Positions 18,876-26,826 of a stretch of 64,000 nt of DNA are shown piece by piece (the first letter of the stretch is position 1; each line of letters opens with the position of its first letter). The position numbers and the translations under genes are program-made. Source of the stretch: an uncultured Kiloniellaceae bacterium (GTDB lineage: Bacteria > Pseudomonadota > Alphaproteobacteria > Kiloniellales > Kiloniellaceae); the NCBI GenBank assembly GCA_947493695.1, contig CANLSF010000004.1, positions 496,001 through 560,000 on the forward strand, given 5' to 3'. Below the pieces are notes generated by a model, which was given only the letters and a program-made list of their open reading frames with translations, was not told the origin of the DNA and searched no databases.

Positions 18876-20894
18876 ATGGCAAAACTACTGGGCATCGACA
18901 CCGGCGGCACCTATACGGACGCGGTTCTTTTCAGCCGCGAGGAAGGTGTTCTTGCCACCGCCAAGGCGTTAACCACCAAACACGATCTCTCCATCTGTGT
19001 GGGCGAGGCTATCGGGTCGGTTCTTGAGACTTTGCCGGACGAGACCGAGATTGAACTGGTATCGATCTCGACGACACTCGCGACCAATGCGGTCGTTGAA
19101 GGACAAGGCAGTCCTGTTTGTCTGCTGCTGATCGGGCATGATGAGAAAGCGTTGGACCGTGCAGGCCTTGGCGTCGCACTTGGGCAGGATCCTGTTGTCT
19201 TTCTGAACGGCGGGCATGATGCGTCAGGAGATGAAGCGGCCCCTCTGGATCTCGCAGCAGCAAAAGAAGCAATCGAGCAGTATGCGCCAAGCGTCTCGGC
19301 GTTTGCCGTTGCGGGGCTTTTCGCAGTCAGAAACCCTGCACATGAAGTGGCCGTCAGCGAACTGGTTCAGAGCCTCTCCGGAAGACCCGTCACCGCCGCA
19401 CATCAGCTGGCTTCAAGCCTTGACGCTCCTCGGCGGGCCCTGACAGCCGTTCTTAACGCGCGTCTTATCCCTCAGCTCCAGGATCTGATCCTTTCGGTCC
19501 AGGGCCTGCTTTCCAGTCGTCAAATCGATGCTCCTCTGATGATCGTCAAAGGCGACGGTTCCCTCGTGTCCGCCGAGGTTGCTCTGCAGCGGCCAATTGA
19601 GACCGTTCTATCAGGACCAGCGGCCAGCACGATCGGCGCAACCCACCTTGCCGGTCAGACGGACATGTTGGTGGTTGATATCGGGGGAACGACTTCGGAC
19701 ATCGCCGTCCTGCGCAATGGCCGCCCTTTGTTGAGTGCCGATGGTGCGACTATCGGCGGCTGGAAAACCATGGTGCAGGCCATCGCGGTGCAGACATACG
19801 GCCTGGGGGGCGACAGCGAACTGCGCTTGACGCGCGGCCAGGGCCTGAAACTTGGACCTCGACGCAACATACCGATCTCTCTTCTGGCCAAGGACTTTCC
19901 TGCGGTGCTGGATGTGCTGGACGAGCAGCTCGCAAGCGAACGCCTAACCGATCATGCAGGGCTCTTTGCGGTCCGGCAGCGCGCTTTGGACACCACCGAG
20001 ACAGCCATGAGCTCGTCAGAACGAAATCTTTGGCGCGCACTTCAGGACCGCCCGGTTGCGCTCGCCGACCTCTTGTCCGGATCCGCCATGGAACGGCCCT
20101 TTCAACGCCTGGTGGACCGTGGGCTAGCGATCGTGTCGGGCTTTACCCCCAGCGATGCTGCACACGTTCTAGGTCGGCACGAAGGCTGGTCTCAAGCAGC
20201 GGCGGAAACCTCTGCCTGTATTTACATGCGCCGCGCCCAGGCGCTCGGAATCACTCTGCCAACCGACCCAAGGGCGTTTGCAGAACTGGTCACAGAAGCC
20301 ATGGTCTGCGCGTCGGCTGAGCTCCTGGTCATGGCAAGCCTAAGCGAAAAGATCCCAGCTGCACAGCCAGGCAAGCCCGATGAATTAGGTCGGCACTTCC
20401 TGCGTCAGGCCATCGAACGGAAACCGGATGCAGCCCGCCTGCCCGCGGAGAACCCGATCGACTTCAATCTTCGTTTGAGGCTGCCGGTCGTCGCAATCGG
20501 CGCGCCAGCCGCAAATTACTACCCGGAAATCGCAGCACGCTTAGACGCAAAGATCACGATTCCCCGGCATGCCGAGGTTTGCAACGCCATCGGTGCCGTT
20601 GTGAGTAGCGTTTCTCAGGAGGTTAAAGCGACGGTCACGACTCCCGGTGAAGGTCGGTACAGGGTTCATCTGGTCAATAGGATGGCCGAGTTTACGTCGC
20701 TCGATCTCGCACTGCGCTTCGCTGACGAGCAGGCCAAAGACCTGGCGCGTGAAGCCGCAATCAGTGCTGGCGCATTAAATCCGGAAGTTCAGTCCAGCCG
20801 CCAAGACACAATGGTGAAGGATACCGGCGGGCGGCAGATATTTGTTGAGAGCCGGATAGATGCTGTGGCAATCGGGCGCCCCAGCTTAGCGTAA
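18876..20894 (+). CDS. Hydantoinase/oxoprolinase subunit A-like ATPase
   Basis: 672 residues. The N-terminal actin-fold phosphate loop is LLGIDTGGTYTDAVLF (4-19) and the second is VDIGGTTSDIAVL near 267-279, with YGLGGDSEL after it. HyuA/OplA proteins phosphorylate an amide oxygen to open hydantoin or 5-oxoproline rings, normally with a HyuB subunit. No HyuB is encoded next to it, and the C-terminal third diverges from 5-oxoprolinase. It could therefore belong to a different, stand-alone group. The ATG at 18876 was chosen with AGGGA nine bases before it, rather than GTG at 18870. Confidence 0.83.
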   Translation: MAKLLGIDTGGTYTDAVLFSREEGVLATAKALTTKHDLSICVGEAIGSVLETLPDETEIELVSISTTLATNAVVEGQGSPVCLLLIGHDEKALDRAGLGVALGQDPVVFLNGGHDASGDEAAPLDLAAAKEAIEQYAPSVSAFAVAGLFAVRNPAHEVAVSELVQSLSGRPVTAAHQLASSLDAPRRALTAVLNARLIPQLQDLILSVQGLLSSRQIDAPLMIVKGDGSLVSAEVALQRPIETVLSGPAASTIGATHLAGQTDMLVVDIGGTTSDIAVLRNGRPLLSADGATIGGWKTMVQAIAVQTYGLGGDSELRLTRGQGLKLGPRRNIPISLLAKDFPAVLDVLDEQLASERLTDHAGLFAVRQRALDTTETAMSSSERNLWRALQDRPVALADLLSGSAMERPFQRLVDRGLAIVSGFTPSDAAHVLGRHEGWSQAAAETSACIYMRRAQALGITLPTDPRAFAELVTEAMVCASAELLVMASLSEKIPAAQPGKPDELGRHFLRQAIERKPDAARLPAENPIDFNLRLRLPVVAIGAPAANYYPEIAARLDAKITIPRHAEVCNAIGAVVSSVSQEVKATVTTPGEGRYRVHLVNRMAEFTSLDLALRFADEQAKDLAREAAISAGALNPEVQSSRQDTMVKDTGGRQIFVESRIDAVAIGRPSLA

Positions 20895-20920
20895 CCTTCG
20901 GACAAGCTCTGGACTTCGAT

Positions 20921-21331
20921 TTACTTTTTGATCGGTCGACCCGTGACCAGGCGCTCAATGATCCGATACTGATCATCTTCGATGCCGACAAATCGGGCAC
21001 CCAGGCTGTCCGCGTTCGGTTCGAAGCGCACAATTTCAATACAGATGGCGAGAATTTCTTCACCATCCTTGAGCAATTTCAGGGTCGCTTCGGCGCCGAC
21101 TTCGAACCTTGCTGAGCCCTCACCCCCAGGCTGGCTCGGGACAATCTCAATCTCATAGCCCTCACTACCCACGGAGAGCGGTCCCGGTGTGTCCAGTACT
21201 TTTGCTCCGACACCGCTTGCGCTGATGTCAATGACCGACACTGGCCCTTCATTCACCAAGCCATCGAAATTCACGCAGCGTCGCAGATCACGACGACGCT
21301 CTTTCTGTATGACGGAGACGACTTTGGCCAT
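20921..21331 (-). CDS. PilZ domain protein
   Basis: 136 residues, almost entirely a PilZ domain. Arginine motif ERRRDLRR (11-18) contains RxxxR and is followed by DISASG (D-x-S-x-x-G), so both c-di-GMP contacts are present; the end runs GARFVGIEDDQYRIIERLV. It likely acts as a small cytoplasmic c-di-GMP receptor. It converges with the HyuA-like gene and diverges from the TetR gene. Its partner is unknown; the PilZ-bearing chemoreceptor at 4120 is the only other clear c-di-GMP-linked gene in the window. Confidence 0.88.
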   Translation of the reverse strand: MAKVVSVIQKERRRDLRRCVNFDGLVNEGPVSVIDISASGVGAKVLDTPGPLSVGSEGYEIEIVPSQPGGEGSARFEVGAEATLKLLKDGEEILAICIEIVRFEPNADSLGARFVGIEDDQYRIIERLVTGRPIKK

Positions 21332-21488
21332 GGCCCCTTCCCAAACTACTTATCGGAGTGTCGGCCCCTAACGCTGTGCGTTAACGCCCGACACTTCATT
21401 TTCACCGTTTTAGTGAAAAACAATCTGTCCCTAACCTACTTCAGAGAAAATTTATAAAGTCTTTCCAGATTCATTCTGCACAACCTTT

Positions 21489-21509
21489 CAGGATGCTCTT
21501 GACATCCTG
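21489..21509. promoter_or_regulatory. Inverted repeat overlapping a possible -35 box upstream of the TetR gene
   Basis: CAGGATG (21489-21495) and CATCCTG (21503-21509) flank a seven-base centre. TTGACA (21499-21504) lies within it, although no good -10 box follows at the normal distance. Candidate operator or promoter element. Confidence 0.4.
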
Positions 21510-21557
21510 ATCCTATTACAAAACGGCGTAAAAGACGAGCCGGCAATTGAAAAACGC

Positions 21558-21569
21558 ACGAACGTTCGT
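21558..21569. promoter_or_regulatory. Palindromic operator candidate for the TetR regulator
   Basis: ACGAACGTTCGT is a perfect 12-base palindrome ending 12 bases before the TetR ATG. Position and form fit autoregulation by a TetR dimer. Confidence 0.55.
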
Positions 21570-21581
21570 TACCTTGCCTTG

Positions 21582-22172
21582 ATGAATAAAGGCAGCCAAA
21601 CGAAAGCGACGATCCTGGAAGCCGCAACCGACCTTGCCAGTCAACAGGGTCTTGGCGGCTTGAGTATCGGTGTCCTCGCAAAAAACCTCGGTTTATCGAA
21701 AAGCGGCCTCTTTGGGCACTTTGGGTCCAAGGATGCTTTACTGATGGCGGTCACGGAAGCCGCGTCACAGCGCTTTATTGCCGTCGTAATTCGACCGGCG
21801 ATTACAGAACTTGCGGGCCGCCCCCGCTTAGAGAAGCTGTTCGAGAACTGGCTCGATTGGTCTGAGAGCCGGGAGTTCCCGGGTGGCTGTCCAATCATGG
21901 CGGCAACGCTGGAACTCGATGACCAGCCTGGGCCGCTTCGCGATTACCTTCTCTCGCAACAAAATAAGTGGCTCGAAACGATTGCTCAAGCTGCCGGGAT
22001 CGCCGTCACCACGGGACACTTTACTCAAGACGTTGATTGCGACCAGTTTGCTTTCGAGTTCAATTCGATCGGCTTCGGCTATCACTTCTCTCAAAGGTTC
22101 CTGCGAGACACTCAGGCCCGAAAGAAAGCCCGAACCGCATTACAGTCCCTTCTCAACCGAAGCGCCGGCTAA
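21582..22172 (+). CDS. TetR/AcrR family transcriptional regulator
   Basis: 196 residues. The N-terminal helix-turn-helix (about 8-55) carries ATILEAATDLASQQG, then LSIGVLAKNLGLSKSGLFGHFGSK. The C-terminal domain fits ligand-binding TetR regulators and carries a CPIMAATLE motif. A perfect palindrome just before the ATG suggests it represses itself. The thioesterase gene follows after 62 bases on the same strand and is the likely target, so an acyl-CoA or related hydrophobic inducer is possible (inference). The ATG at 21582 was preferred to an overlapping TTG at 21579. Confidence 0.9.
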   Translation: MNKGSQTKATILEAATDLASQQGLGGLSIGVLAKNLGLSKSGLFGHFGSKDALLMAVTEAASQRFIAVVIRPAITELAGRPRLEKLFENWLDWSESREFPGGCPIMAATLELDDQPGPLRDYLLSQQNKWLETIAQAAGIAVTTGHFTQDVDCDQFAFEFNSIGFGYHFSQRFLRDTQARKKARTALQSLLNRSAG

Positions 22173-22234
22173 AACTGTACGAATCCGGTCGCCTCCAACG
22201 CTCAAAATCGCGCAATACAAGGAAAACGACATAG

Positions 22235-22723
22235 ATGGCCACCGCTTCATCGAATACCGCGAACCCGCCGCGCGTGATAGCCGCCAGCGAGATGAAACAT
22301 TTAAGCGGCTTCGACTTCCTGACTGCAATCGCAACCGGCGAATTTCCGCAACCGCCAATCGCCGCACTGATGGACTTTCGCCTGACCAAAGTCGAATCGG
22401 GATCTGTGGTTTTCGAAGGCACCCCCGGGACCCAGCATTACAATCCGATTGGCTCGGTTCACGGTGGCTTTGCTGCAACTGTCCTGGATTCGGTTATGGC
22501 CTGCAGCGTCCATTCGACCCTGCCCGCCGGTATCGGATACACAACCGTAGAACTTAAAGTAAACTTCGTTCGCGCCATCACACTGGAAACCGGTGAGGTA
22601 AGAGCTGAATCACGTGTCATCCACCAGGGGTCACGGATTGCGACCGCAGAGGGACAGCTCCATGGCGCTGACGGCAAGCTTTTGGCCCATGGGACGACAA
22701 CCTGCCTGATATTTCCCATGTAA
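22235..22723 (+). CDS. PaaI-type hotdog-fold thioesterase
   Basis: 162 residues of the 4HBT/PaaI family. The catalytic region NPIGSVHGGFAATVLDSVMACSV (about 70-92) shows the usual HGG motif and a following acidic residue; the strand ELKVNFVRAI comes next. It should hydrolyse small acyl- or aryl-CoA thioesters in the cytoplasm. It is downstream of the TetR regulator on the same strand, with a strong terminator after it. A second hotdog protein, only distantly similar, is encoded at 42372. Confidence 0.88.
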   Translation: MATASSNTANPPRVIAASEMKHLSGFDFLTAIATGEFPQPPIAALMDFRLTKVESGSVVFEGTPGTQHYNPIGSVHGGFAATVLDSVMACSVHSTLPAGIGYTTVELKVNFVRAITLETGEVRAESRVIHQGSRIATAEGQLHGADGKLLAHGTTTCLIFPM

Positions 22724-23104
22724 GGCCAAATCTGTCTCGGCAGGCAGAAGGCCCAAATAGGAAGACCCCCACGGTTCGGCGTATACCGTGGGGGTCTTTG
22801 CGAGGAATAGGCCTTGGGGAAGGCCGTTGTCGGTTGCGCTAACAACCAACCTCTCGGTGAACACACATTGCCAATATCTGATCGAAAACGGTGTGTTAAA
22901 ACTGTGGCCAGTCGCTCAATGTGTAGATGGATTATTCACGACCAACGGCTCGATGTCTGGATTTCTCAGAAAAACCCGTAAAACTTATTGTTTTTGAACG
23001 ATAATAGCTAAACTTGAAAACCCTTACTGAGAGATAAACTTTTCGCCAGACACACGAGAATGGTGAAACAGAAAACCACTTTTTTTGCAGTTGAAAAGGA
23101 CGCA
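22724..23104. other. Intergenic region with three successive hairpins (381 bases)
   Basis: After the terminator (22762-22800) come GGCCTT-GGGG-AAGGCC (22810-22825) and GGTTG-CGCTAA-CAACC (22832-22847). The rest is AT-rich without a supported gene. A small RNA is possible but not shown. Confidence 0.45.
22762..22800 (+). terminator. Terminator after the thioesterase gene
   Basis: Perfect 13-base arms (AAGACCCCCACGG at 22762-22774, complement at 22786-22798) with an 11-base loop; AA/TT ends could let it work both ways. Confidence 0.85.
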
Positions 23105-23350
23105 ATGATGGACGCGGTGATACCGAACCTGGATCTCATCTTTGGATTTGTCGAAGCAGCCCGCACCGAGATTGTGATCTTTCTCATCGGTCTCTTGATA
23201 TGGCTGCGCGTCGGGTTGCTCGGGCGCTCCCTGCGCGCTCAGCAAGAACGGAATCTCGAAAAACTGGAACTCTTCGTTGCATCAGAACACAGCCTGCATG
23301 AGCGCCTTGAAGCAATACTTATTGAGATTCGCGAGCTAAAAGCCCGGTAA
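23105..23350 (+). CDS. Small membrane protein with C-terminal coiled-coil helix
   Basis: 81 residues, not recognised. A hydrophobic segment (about 19-40, IVIFLIGLLIWLRVGLL) is followed by a charged helical stretch (LRAQQERNLEKLELFV ... ILIEIRELKAR) likely to form a coiled coil in the cytoplasm. AAAAGGA ends four bases before the ATG at 23105, and a second ATG follows at once; an upstream ATG at 23060 has no site. No homologue was recognised. It lies just upstream of another small membrane protein gene on the same strand. Confidence 0.5.
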   Translation: MMDAVIPNLDLIFGFVEAARTEIVIFLIGLLIWLRVGLLGRSLRAQQERNLEKLELFVASEHSLHERLEAILIEIRELKAR

Positions 23351-23507
23351 AATTTAACACAACCTGCATTGCCGAAATCATACAAGCGAACGAAGACCTG
23401 AACGCAAAAAACCACTTCGTAATTAACTATCGCGTAAGCAAAATCAGGCTAAACCTCTTGTTCAATAAGCTCGCTAAAAGTCAGCATTCGAACGTGAGGC
23501 AACTATC

Positions 23508-23855
23508 GTGTTTAAATGGTTACCATCAATTGCGGCAAAAAATCGTAACAGCCCGCGTTTAATGGCAGCCAGCTATTCCATTGCGACCTGTCTCATCGTG
23601 CTGTCCATACTAGACATCGTCACAACCAATCTCGGTCTTGCCGCGGGAGCCGTAGAAGCGAACAAAATTATTCGCTGGTTTCAGTACAACCTTGGTGATT
23701 GGTGGTTCATCCCACGTTTAATTGCGCAGATTATCCCCGCGATGATGATCGTCTGGTATCCTCACCGCGCCGTACTGCTGGTGATTACACCGGTTATCCC
23801 CATATTGGCGTTCTATGTGTGGAACAACGCGAGGCTTGCCGGACTGATATCCTGA
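23508..23855 (+). CDS. Small integral membrane protein, DUF5658-like
   Basis: 115 residues with three predicted membrane segments (about 21-45, 66-84, 86-106). The sequence LDIVTTNLGLAAGAVEAN at 35-52 resembles the D-xxTT-GLxxGAxExN pattern of DUF5658 proteins. Function unknown. The start is GTG at 23508, with GAGG about ten bases upstream. The gene stands alone between the coiled-coil protein and the minus-strand monooxygenase-like gene. Confidence 0.65.
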   Translation: MFKWLPSIAAKNRNSPRLMAASYSIATCLIVLSILDIVTTNLGLAAGAVEANKIIRWFQYNLGDWWFIPRLIAQIIPAMMIVWYPHRAVLLVITPVIPILAFYVWNNARLAGLIS

Positions 23856-23911
23856 CTGGCAAGAACAGTTCCTACCCCTGCTTCTGCCACTGCAATCAGT
23901 GTCAGCGACTG

Positions 23912-24202
23912 TCAGGATTTCACCAATAAATTGAAATACTCCACAAGGGGCGGGTAATCCAGGAAAGGCGCCGCTTTGGCTATTTGTTCGCTGAGATAAC
24001 CGTTGTTCTCACTCAAAAGAGCGGCTTCTTCGGTTTCAAAAACAACGAAGGCGACCGCTTTACCATTTTTGTCTATCCCGAAATTGGTCTCGACAAATCC
24101 TTTCTGCTCACTCAGTGCAGGCAGGATTGAGTCTCGGTAAAGAGTTTCGAGCTCGGCGACATTTCCGTACTTCAAGTGCATGGTAAGCAAACGCGCATGC
24201 AT
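23912..24202 (-). CDS. ABM-like dimeric alpha/beta-barrel protein
   Basis: 96 residues from MHARLLTMHLKYGN. The pattern of a strand, a helix (VAELETLYRDSILPALSEQKGF), a strand (AVAFVVFETEEAA) and a second helix fits the ferredoxin-like fold of antibiotic-biosynthesis-monooxygenase proteins. Substrates in this superfamily are diverse and many members have no proven activity. A longer frame reaches 24232 but the internal ATG at 24202 gives a more usual N-terminus. No neighbour indicates a role. Confidence 0.65.
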   Translation of the reverse strand: MHARLLTMHLKYGNVAELETLYRDSILPALSEQKGFVETNFGIDKNGKAVAFVVFETEEAALLSENNGYLSEQIAKAAPFLDYPPLVEYFNLLVKS

Positions 24203-24697
24203 AGCTTTACTTTCCGTAATTATCTCAAACACCCGATAACAGGCACCCGGTCTTTCCTTGTCTATACCCTTGTTTCGTTCTCTATACGTCGGTTCGTGAA
24301 CACGGCTTCAGAATACTCAAAAGGAACCTGATCATCGCCGCAGACCTGACGGAGGCTTTTAGGTGGTGGTTAAAATCCAATCAACGTCAAATGCGCGATG
24401 CTTGCTCAGGAAACAGATACCGGAAGCAATCGCGACGCTTGTTCGCCCTTATGGTTCAAGCAAGGTTGATTCGTCAGGCCGCCAACCAACGTACGCGAAA
24501 CCCGCAAGAGACCGAACTATACGGCCAAGTGATCTGCCCAGTGTGACTGCAACACGGTGGTACAATCGTAATCTCGTCGTGACATATCGGCAACCGTGAT
24601 ATAATGTCTGCGCATTGATTTTGATCCTTTTGGTTGTATTTCCTTTTAGCGCTTATAGACTTAGTTACCTTCTGCTTAAAACCGGAGACTTCGTAAA
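24203..24697. other. Intergenic region before the second PAS protein (495 bases)
   Basis: No gene supported; a 78-codon plus-strand frame (24363-24599) lacks a ribosome site and has an unstructured composition. A perfect TATAAT lies at 24600-24605, so transcription of the PAS gene probably starts near 24612 with a leader of about 85 bases. Confidence 0.5.
24577..24605 (+). promoter_or_regulatory. Promoter candidate for the PAS gene at 24698
   Basis: The -10 box TATAAT (24600-24605) is perfect; the -35 is weak, either TCGTGA at 17 bases or GTGACA at 15 bases spacing. The two PAS genes to the right are convergent, so it should serve only the first. Confidence 0.5.
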
Positions 24698-25288
24698 GTG
24701 TTGGATCTGATTTCGGTTCCTGAGGAGATTTCCAGCGAGGTTCATACTTCGCTCAGCAGCTTTACCGATCAGATAATAGATGATCGGCACAGGGCGCTTC
24801 TCACCTACTGGACGGACAAACGGGAACAGCGGTCAATTCCCGACCGCGCCGACATTGATCCGATCGATATTCCAAAGTTACTCCCGGATATTGGACTGCT
24901 CGATGTGATTGACGGCGGCAGACGATTTTTCTTTCGCGTCGTCGGGAGCAACATCAATCGCTCATTCGGTCACGACTATACAGGCCACTATCTGGACGAT
25001 GTTGCACCGATCGGGTACAGCCAGTTCATTACCCTCCTGTACAAAGAAGTGATCCACAGACGCTGCCCGGTGTATTCGCTGGGAAAGTGCCGCTACCGGG
25101 ACTCTTCGGTCCGCAGTATTCAGCGTCTCCTGTTGCCGCTGACGAAGGACAGCAACAACGTGGATCAGATTTTCTACTCAACCTGTCTCGGCGGAATTCA
25201 GGGAGATTTTCAGGACGCGTCGCAAACGGTGGATGATATCATCACCAACGACGGACAGGTTCATCTGCTGGCAACTTCCGCACGTTAG
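24698..25288 (+). CDS. PAS_5-type single-domain protein
   Basis: 196 residues from a GTG start, with CCGGAG upstream. It contains the family pattern HRALLTYWTDKREQRSIPDRADIDPIDI, then FFFRVVGSNI and SIQRLLLPLTKD. The N-terminal 25 residues and the last 30 are extra. It is related to the proteins at 18164 and 25302; the latter converges with it, 13 bases away. No output domain, membrane segment or metal motif is visible, and the function is unknown. Confidence 0.78.
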   Translation: MLDLISVPEEISSEVHTSLSSFTDQIIDDRHRALLTYWTDKREQRSIPDRADIDPIDIPKLLPDIGLLDVIDGGRRFFFRVVGSNINRSFGHDYTGHYLDDVAPIGYSQFITLLYKEVIHRRCPVYSLGKCRYRDSSVRSIQRLLLPLTKDSNNVDQIFYSTCLGGIQGDFQDASQTVDDIITNDGQVHLLATSAR

Positions 25289-25301
25289 ACAAGCGCTTAA
25301 A

Positions 25302-25784
25302 TCAGACGCCGCCGAATCCGCGCAGAGCCTGCAGAGGGGTGAGCGGCTCGACCACGGCCCCACCAAATATCATATCGACAGTCTCGCCATTGCTGGAAAG
25401 CGGCAAAGCCAAACGCTCGAACCAAATGAATTCGCCACTCTGTTTCCGGAATTCGCGCGAAATCACCGACGGCTGTAGCGTTGCTGACAATTCGTCGTAA
25501 GTGCTTATAACCCAGCTTTTCATGTCTCCGAGATCGATCTCATCGACATAACGTCCGGTTGTTTCCTCGCCGTATTGCTTATTGATCGCCGTACCGACAA
25601 GGCAATACTTGTAGCGACGAGGTTGCTGCTCGACCTCTATCATTGCGCAGTAAGGTAGAATCTTCCCCGATAACTCTACGGGAGGATCGAGATCGTCCCG
25701 GGAAGGAACCACGCCGTCATGGCATTTGGACTGCCAGTAACGGTAAATCTCTCTCAGTGGTTCTGTACGAATCTGCTCAAGCAT
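25302..25784 (-). CDS. PAS_5-type single-domain protein
   Basis: 160 residues, starting MLEQIRTEPLREIYRYWQSKCHDG. The core matches the other two members: VPSRDDLDP, then YKYCLVGTAINKQYGEETTGRYVDE and FERLALPLSSNGETVDMIFGG. Compared with the 24698 protein it lacks the N-terminal extension. The facing orientation with only 13 bases between stops suggests an old inverted duplication, although the two have diverged greatly. Function unknown. Confidence 0.78.
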   Translation of the reverse strand: MLEQIRTEPLREIYRYWQSKCHDGVVPSRDDLDPPVELSGKILPYCAMIEVEQQPRRYKYCLVGTAINKQYGEETTGRYVDEIDLGDMKSWVISTYDELSATLQPSVISREFRKQSGEFIWFERLALPLSSNGETVDMIFGGAVVEPLTPLQALRGFGGV

Positions 25785-26148
25785 TGATTTTTAAAGCTCC
25801 CCCATCCGGGCCGAAGGCCGCAAGCTCGAACTCGCCTATAATTACGTCAGATGCCCTACAGAAAACAACCCATTCGGTGTGCGAATTGACACTGAACAAG
25901 AGATTTTTTCAAACAATGGCCAGATCTCAACGGCTTGTCCAAGATTTAAAAACCCTGTTCGACAATCAATTTCATATGCAGTCAAATAATTATCAGTTTA
26001 TTTCCTTAAGATTTGTGGCTTTGTTAAACGAATTCAGGAATCAACAGTCTTTTAATGGTCAAACGCGTCAACGAGGACACAACTTTGGCACAACATCTAA
26101 ATAGTTCGATTGGTAGCGTATTTTTCTGGTTAGTCATGGGAGTGAAAA
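25785..26148. other. AT-rich intergenic region (364 bases)
   Basis: A 62-codon frame (25916-26104, starting MARSQRLVQD) is open but has no ribosome site and an ordinary AT-driven composition, so it is not called. Nothing else recognised. Confidence 0.4.
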
Positions 26149-26268
26149 ATGATCGCACAATCGACGAGAGTCATTCGCTGGCCGACACGACGCACTGCTG
26201 CAATCGTATTTGTCGCATCCGTGGGCGTATGGAGTGTGGTAACCTGGGCCGTTCTCGTCATTTCCTAG
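26149..26268 (+). CDS. Possible 39-residue single-pass membrane protein
   Basis: ATG preceded by GGGAG at a seven-base spacing, 39 codons, TAG stop. The N-terminus is positive and Arg-rich (STRVIRWPTRRT), followed by one hydrophobic helix to the end (about 17-39). This is the positive-inside layout of small inner-membrane regulators. It is too short for routine gene calling and no family is recognised. A small hairpin with T runs lies about 100 bases downstream. Confidence 0.42.
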   Translation: MIAQSTRVIRWPTRRTAAIVFVASVGVWSVVTWAVLVIS

Positions 26269-26688
26269 ACCAAAGTCCCAGACAAGCCGCTGACGCATCG
26301 GCAGTCTCTATAGAAAATCAAGCCAACTGATCGGCGCATGTTACTGGTTCACACAGTGCATGAGGCAAAAAGCGCGTCTTTTTGCAGAACTAACCCTGCC
26401 CTGGCTTCGTCATCGGTCTGGGGCGCTTGTGGTGCCTGCCCTGAGCAGACTGCTTTGCAACGAGGCAGCACAGGCTGCCAAACGCACAAAAGCGCCATTT
26501 TCAAGATTTGACGCGATATTCGCCTGATGGAAGTGCCGGAAGTGGCACGCTCAGAAGCGAACACCCGTTCCATCAGCTAAAGGAGGTTTGATTATCTCAC
26601 CGTGAATCGGCCCATACGCGACCAACCAAGACGCTTATCGAGCGTCGTTTTGAATTCGTCTAGAGTTTTCGGCAGAAAAGGAGAGAAG
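26269..26688. other. Intergenic region before tRNA-Glu (420 bases)
   Basis: Contains a hairpin GCAAAAAG-CGCGT-CTTTTTGC (26365-26385) that could end transcription in either direction. AAGGAGG near 26581 has no worthwhile frame after it. No gene supported. Confidence 0.4.
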
Positions 26689-26764
26689 TGGCGACCCCAA
26701 CGGGATTCGAACCCGTGTTGCCGGCGTGAAAGGCCGGTGTCCTAGGCCTCTAGACGATGGGGTC
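26689..26764 (-). tRNA. tRNA-Glu, anticodon TTC
   Basis: Minus strand. Acceptor stem GACCCCA/TGGGGTC, anticodon stem CCGGC/GCCGG with loop CTTTCAC, T-arm ACGGG-TTCGAAT-CCCGT, discriminator G and an encoded CCA; 76 bases with CCA. It lies 62 bases after the DUF1194 gene on the same strand. No integrase or repeated 3' end is nearby. Confidence 0.97.
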
Positions 26765-26826
26765 GCTGTGAGAAAAGGGATGTAAAGACTTCGCGTCCCT
26801 AATGCAAGCCCAAGAATTCCAGAAAG

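Noticed and set aside
24363-24599. 78-codon plus-strand frame before the second PAS gene
   Set aside because: No ribosome site and it runs into the promoter of the next gene.
25916-26104. 62-codon plus-strand frame in the AT-rich gap
   Set aside because: No ribosome site, no family and AT-driven composition.
26349-26573. 74-codon minus-strand frame upstream of tRNA-Glu
   Set aside because: Composition not protein-like, with no start signal.
26689-26764. tRNA-Glu as an integration site
   Set aside because: No integrase, repeated tRNA end or foreign-looking block is next to it.
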